A DNA stretch of 6,229 nucleotides from Clostridia bacterium (lineage in GTDB: Bacteria > Bacillota > Clostridia > Christensenellales > Borkfalkiaceae), in the NCBI GenBank assembly GCA_900767885.1, contig CAAGAU010000038.1, forward strand, positions 1 through 6,229, given 5' to 3'. Below are positions 6,040 through 6,229 of this stretch, one piece after another. Position numbers and translations under genes: made by a program. The number at the start of each line of letters is the position of its first letter. Within the stretch, counting starts at the first letter, position 1. The notes below the pieces were generated by a model, which saw only the letters and a program-made list of their open reading frames with translations, was not told the DNA's origin and made no database searches.

Positions 6040-6083
6040 TGTTTTTTGTTTTTACGACGCACTTTTTATCACACGTCATTCTG
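6040..6083. repeat. Palindromic repeat, right copy (inner part)
   Basis: Read on the minus strand, CAGAATGACGT (6083-6073), an A-rich loop and GTGCGTC match the core of the left repeat (CAGAATGACGT, A-rich loop, GTACGTC). ATGACG can still pair with CGTCGT, but the second arm is eroded. The outer arm of this copy lies about 127 nt away at 6211-6229, so this copy appears split. Confidence 0.5.
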
Positions 6084-6093
6084 TCAATGTCAA
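6065..6093 (-). promoter_or_regulatory. Promoter of the frdBA-hydrogenase operon
   Basis: On the minus strand a perfect TTGACA (6093-6088), a 17-nt spacer and GATAAA (6070-6065) with a TGn extended -10 (6073-6071). TTGACA is repeated directly after (6087-6082), but only the first copy is correctly spaced. Transcription should start near 6058, leaving a leader of about 28 nt before ATG 6030. The spacer is sequence of the palindromic repeat. No FNR-, Rex- or riboswitch-like element is evident. Confidence 0.62.
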
Positions 6094-6097
6094 GTGA

Positions 6098-6121
6098 GCA
6101 AACTTGCTTGCAAGGGTTTGC
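6098..6121. repeat. Stem-loop upstream of the operon promoter
   Basis: GCAAACTTGC (6098-6107) pairs with GCAAGGGTTTGC (6110-6121), forming ten base pairs with a 2-nt bulge. It lies immediately upstream of the -35 box. It could be part of an inserted element or an operator; the sequence alone does not decide. Confidence 0.45.
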
Positions 6122-6135
6122 GAGCGAAGATATTC

Positions 6136-6204
6136 ATAAGGCGCAGGCATTTTGCAAAAATGCAAAACGATAGTTTTAAAATGCGTCAGCATTATGCGCC
6201 TTAT
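6136..6204. repeat. 69-bp palindromic (MITE-like) element
   Basis: It is bounded by the perfect 10-bp inverted repeat ATAAGGCGCA (6136-6145) / TGCGCCTTAT (6195-6204). A further internal pairing is GCATTTT (6147-6153) with AAAATGC (6178-6184). There is no coding capacity. It sits between the two halves of the right palindromic repeat, and its right end coincides with the point where repeat sequence resumes. Confidence 0.5.
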
Positions 6205-6210
6205 AACAGG

Positions 6211-6229
6211 AGTGAAGAATCCCACCGAA
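6211..6229. repeat. Outer arm of the palindromic repeat, right copy, inverted and cut by window end
   Basis: agtgaagaatcccaccgaa is the exact reverse complement of 32-50. The match runs to the last base of the window, so the repeat may continue outside it. Confidence 0.8.

Noticed and set aside
6031..6120. Rex, FNR or riboswitch control upstream of the operon
   Set aside because: No Rex-like TTGTTA-N6-TAACAA or FNR-like TTGAT-N4-ATCAA palindrome and no riboswitch-like fold could be seen; the leader is only about 28 nt.
6098..6204. CRISPR array or attachment site
   Set aside because: The inverted repeats are single palindromes without regularly spaced direct repeats, cas genes or a tRNA/integrase context.
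32..6229. Composite transposon bracketed by the inverted repeats
   Set aside because: There is no transposase or integrase in the window. The repeats are palindromic and look like dispersed intergenic units, one of them interrupted.

Overview
The window looks like accessory or metabolic DNA from a strictly anaerobic, fermentative Firmicutes-type bacterium, most likely an uncultured gut-type clostridium. The reasons are a group B-like [FeFe] hydrogenase, a fumarate-reductase-like pair, SD-led genes, sigma-A-type promoters and GC near the middle of the range. Species assignment is not possible from the sequence alone; a Christensenellales-like lineage is only a guess.

Layout, left to right. 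(1) Positions 32-112 hold a palindromic intergenic repeat. (2) Positions 138-920 (minus) encode a CPBP/CAAX-type intramembrane protease. Its promoter sits so close to the start codon that the mRNA should be nearly leaderless. (3) A divergent sigma-A-type promoter at 978-1005 drives a plus-strand unit: a 28-codon small ORF with a strong SD (1053-1139), then a 154-aa membrane protein of unknown function (1162-1626). A small hairpin between them covers the second gene's SD. (4) A perfect bidirectional terminator (1629-1669) separates this unit from (5) a convergent five-gene minus-strand operon occupying 6030 down to 1697. (6) Positions 6040-6229 hold the operon promoter, embedded in a second, inverted and interrupted copy of the palindromic repeat.

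In transcription order the operon encodes a [2Fe-2S]/2x[4Fe-4S] FrdB/SdhB-like protein, an FrdA/SdhA-like flavoprotein, a three-helix PQ-loop/SemiSWEET-like membrane protein, an 80-aa thioredoxin-fold [2Fe-2S] protein (NuoE-like), and a group B-like [FeFe] hydrogenase. Gaps are 2 to 21 nt, so these should be co-transcribed. The main hypothesis is an H2-linked fumarate (or other enoate) reductase module. The flavoprotein keeps the fumarate active-site residues but lacks the His that carries covalent FAD and most of the usual C-terminal domain. The Fe-S subunit has an extra Cys that should turn the quinone-proximal [3Fe-4S] cluster into a [4Fe-4S] cluster. No cytochrome b/quinone anchor and no NuoF-like NADH subunit is present. 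Electrons could therefore pass between hydrogenase and flavoprotein through Fe-S proteins, without quinone. Hydrogenase maturases (HydEFG) are not in the window.
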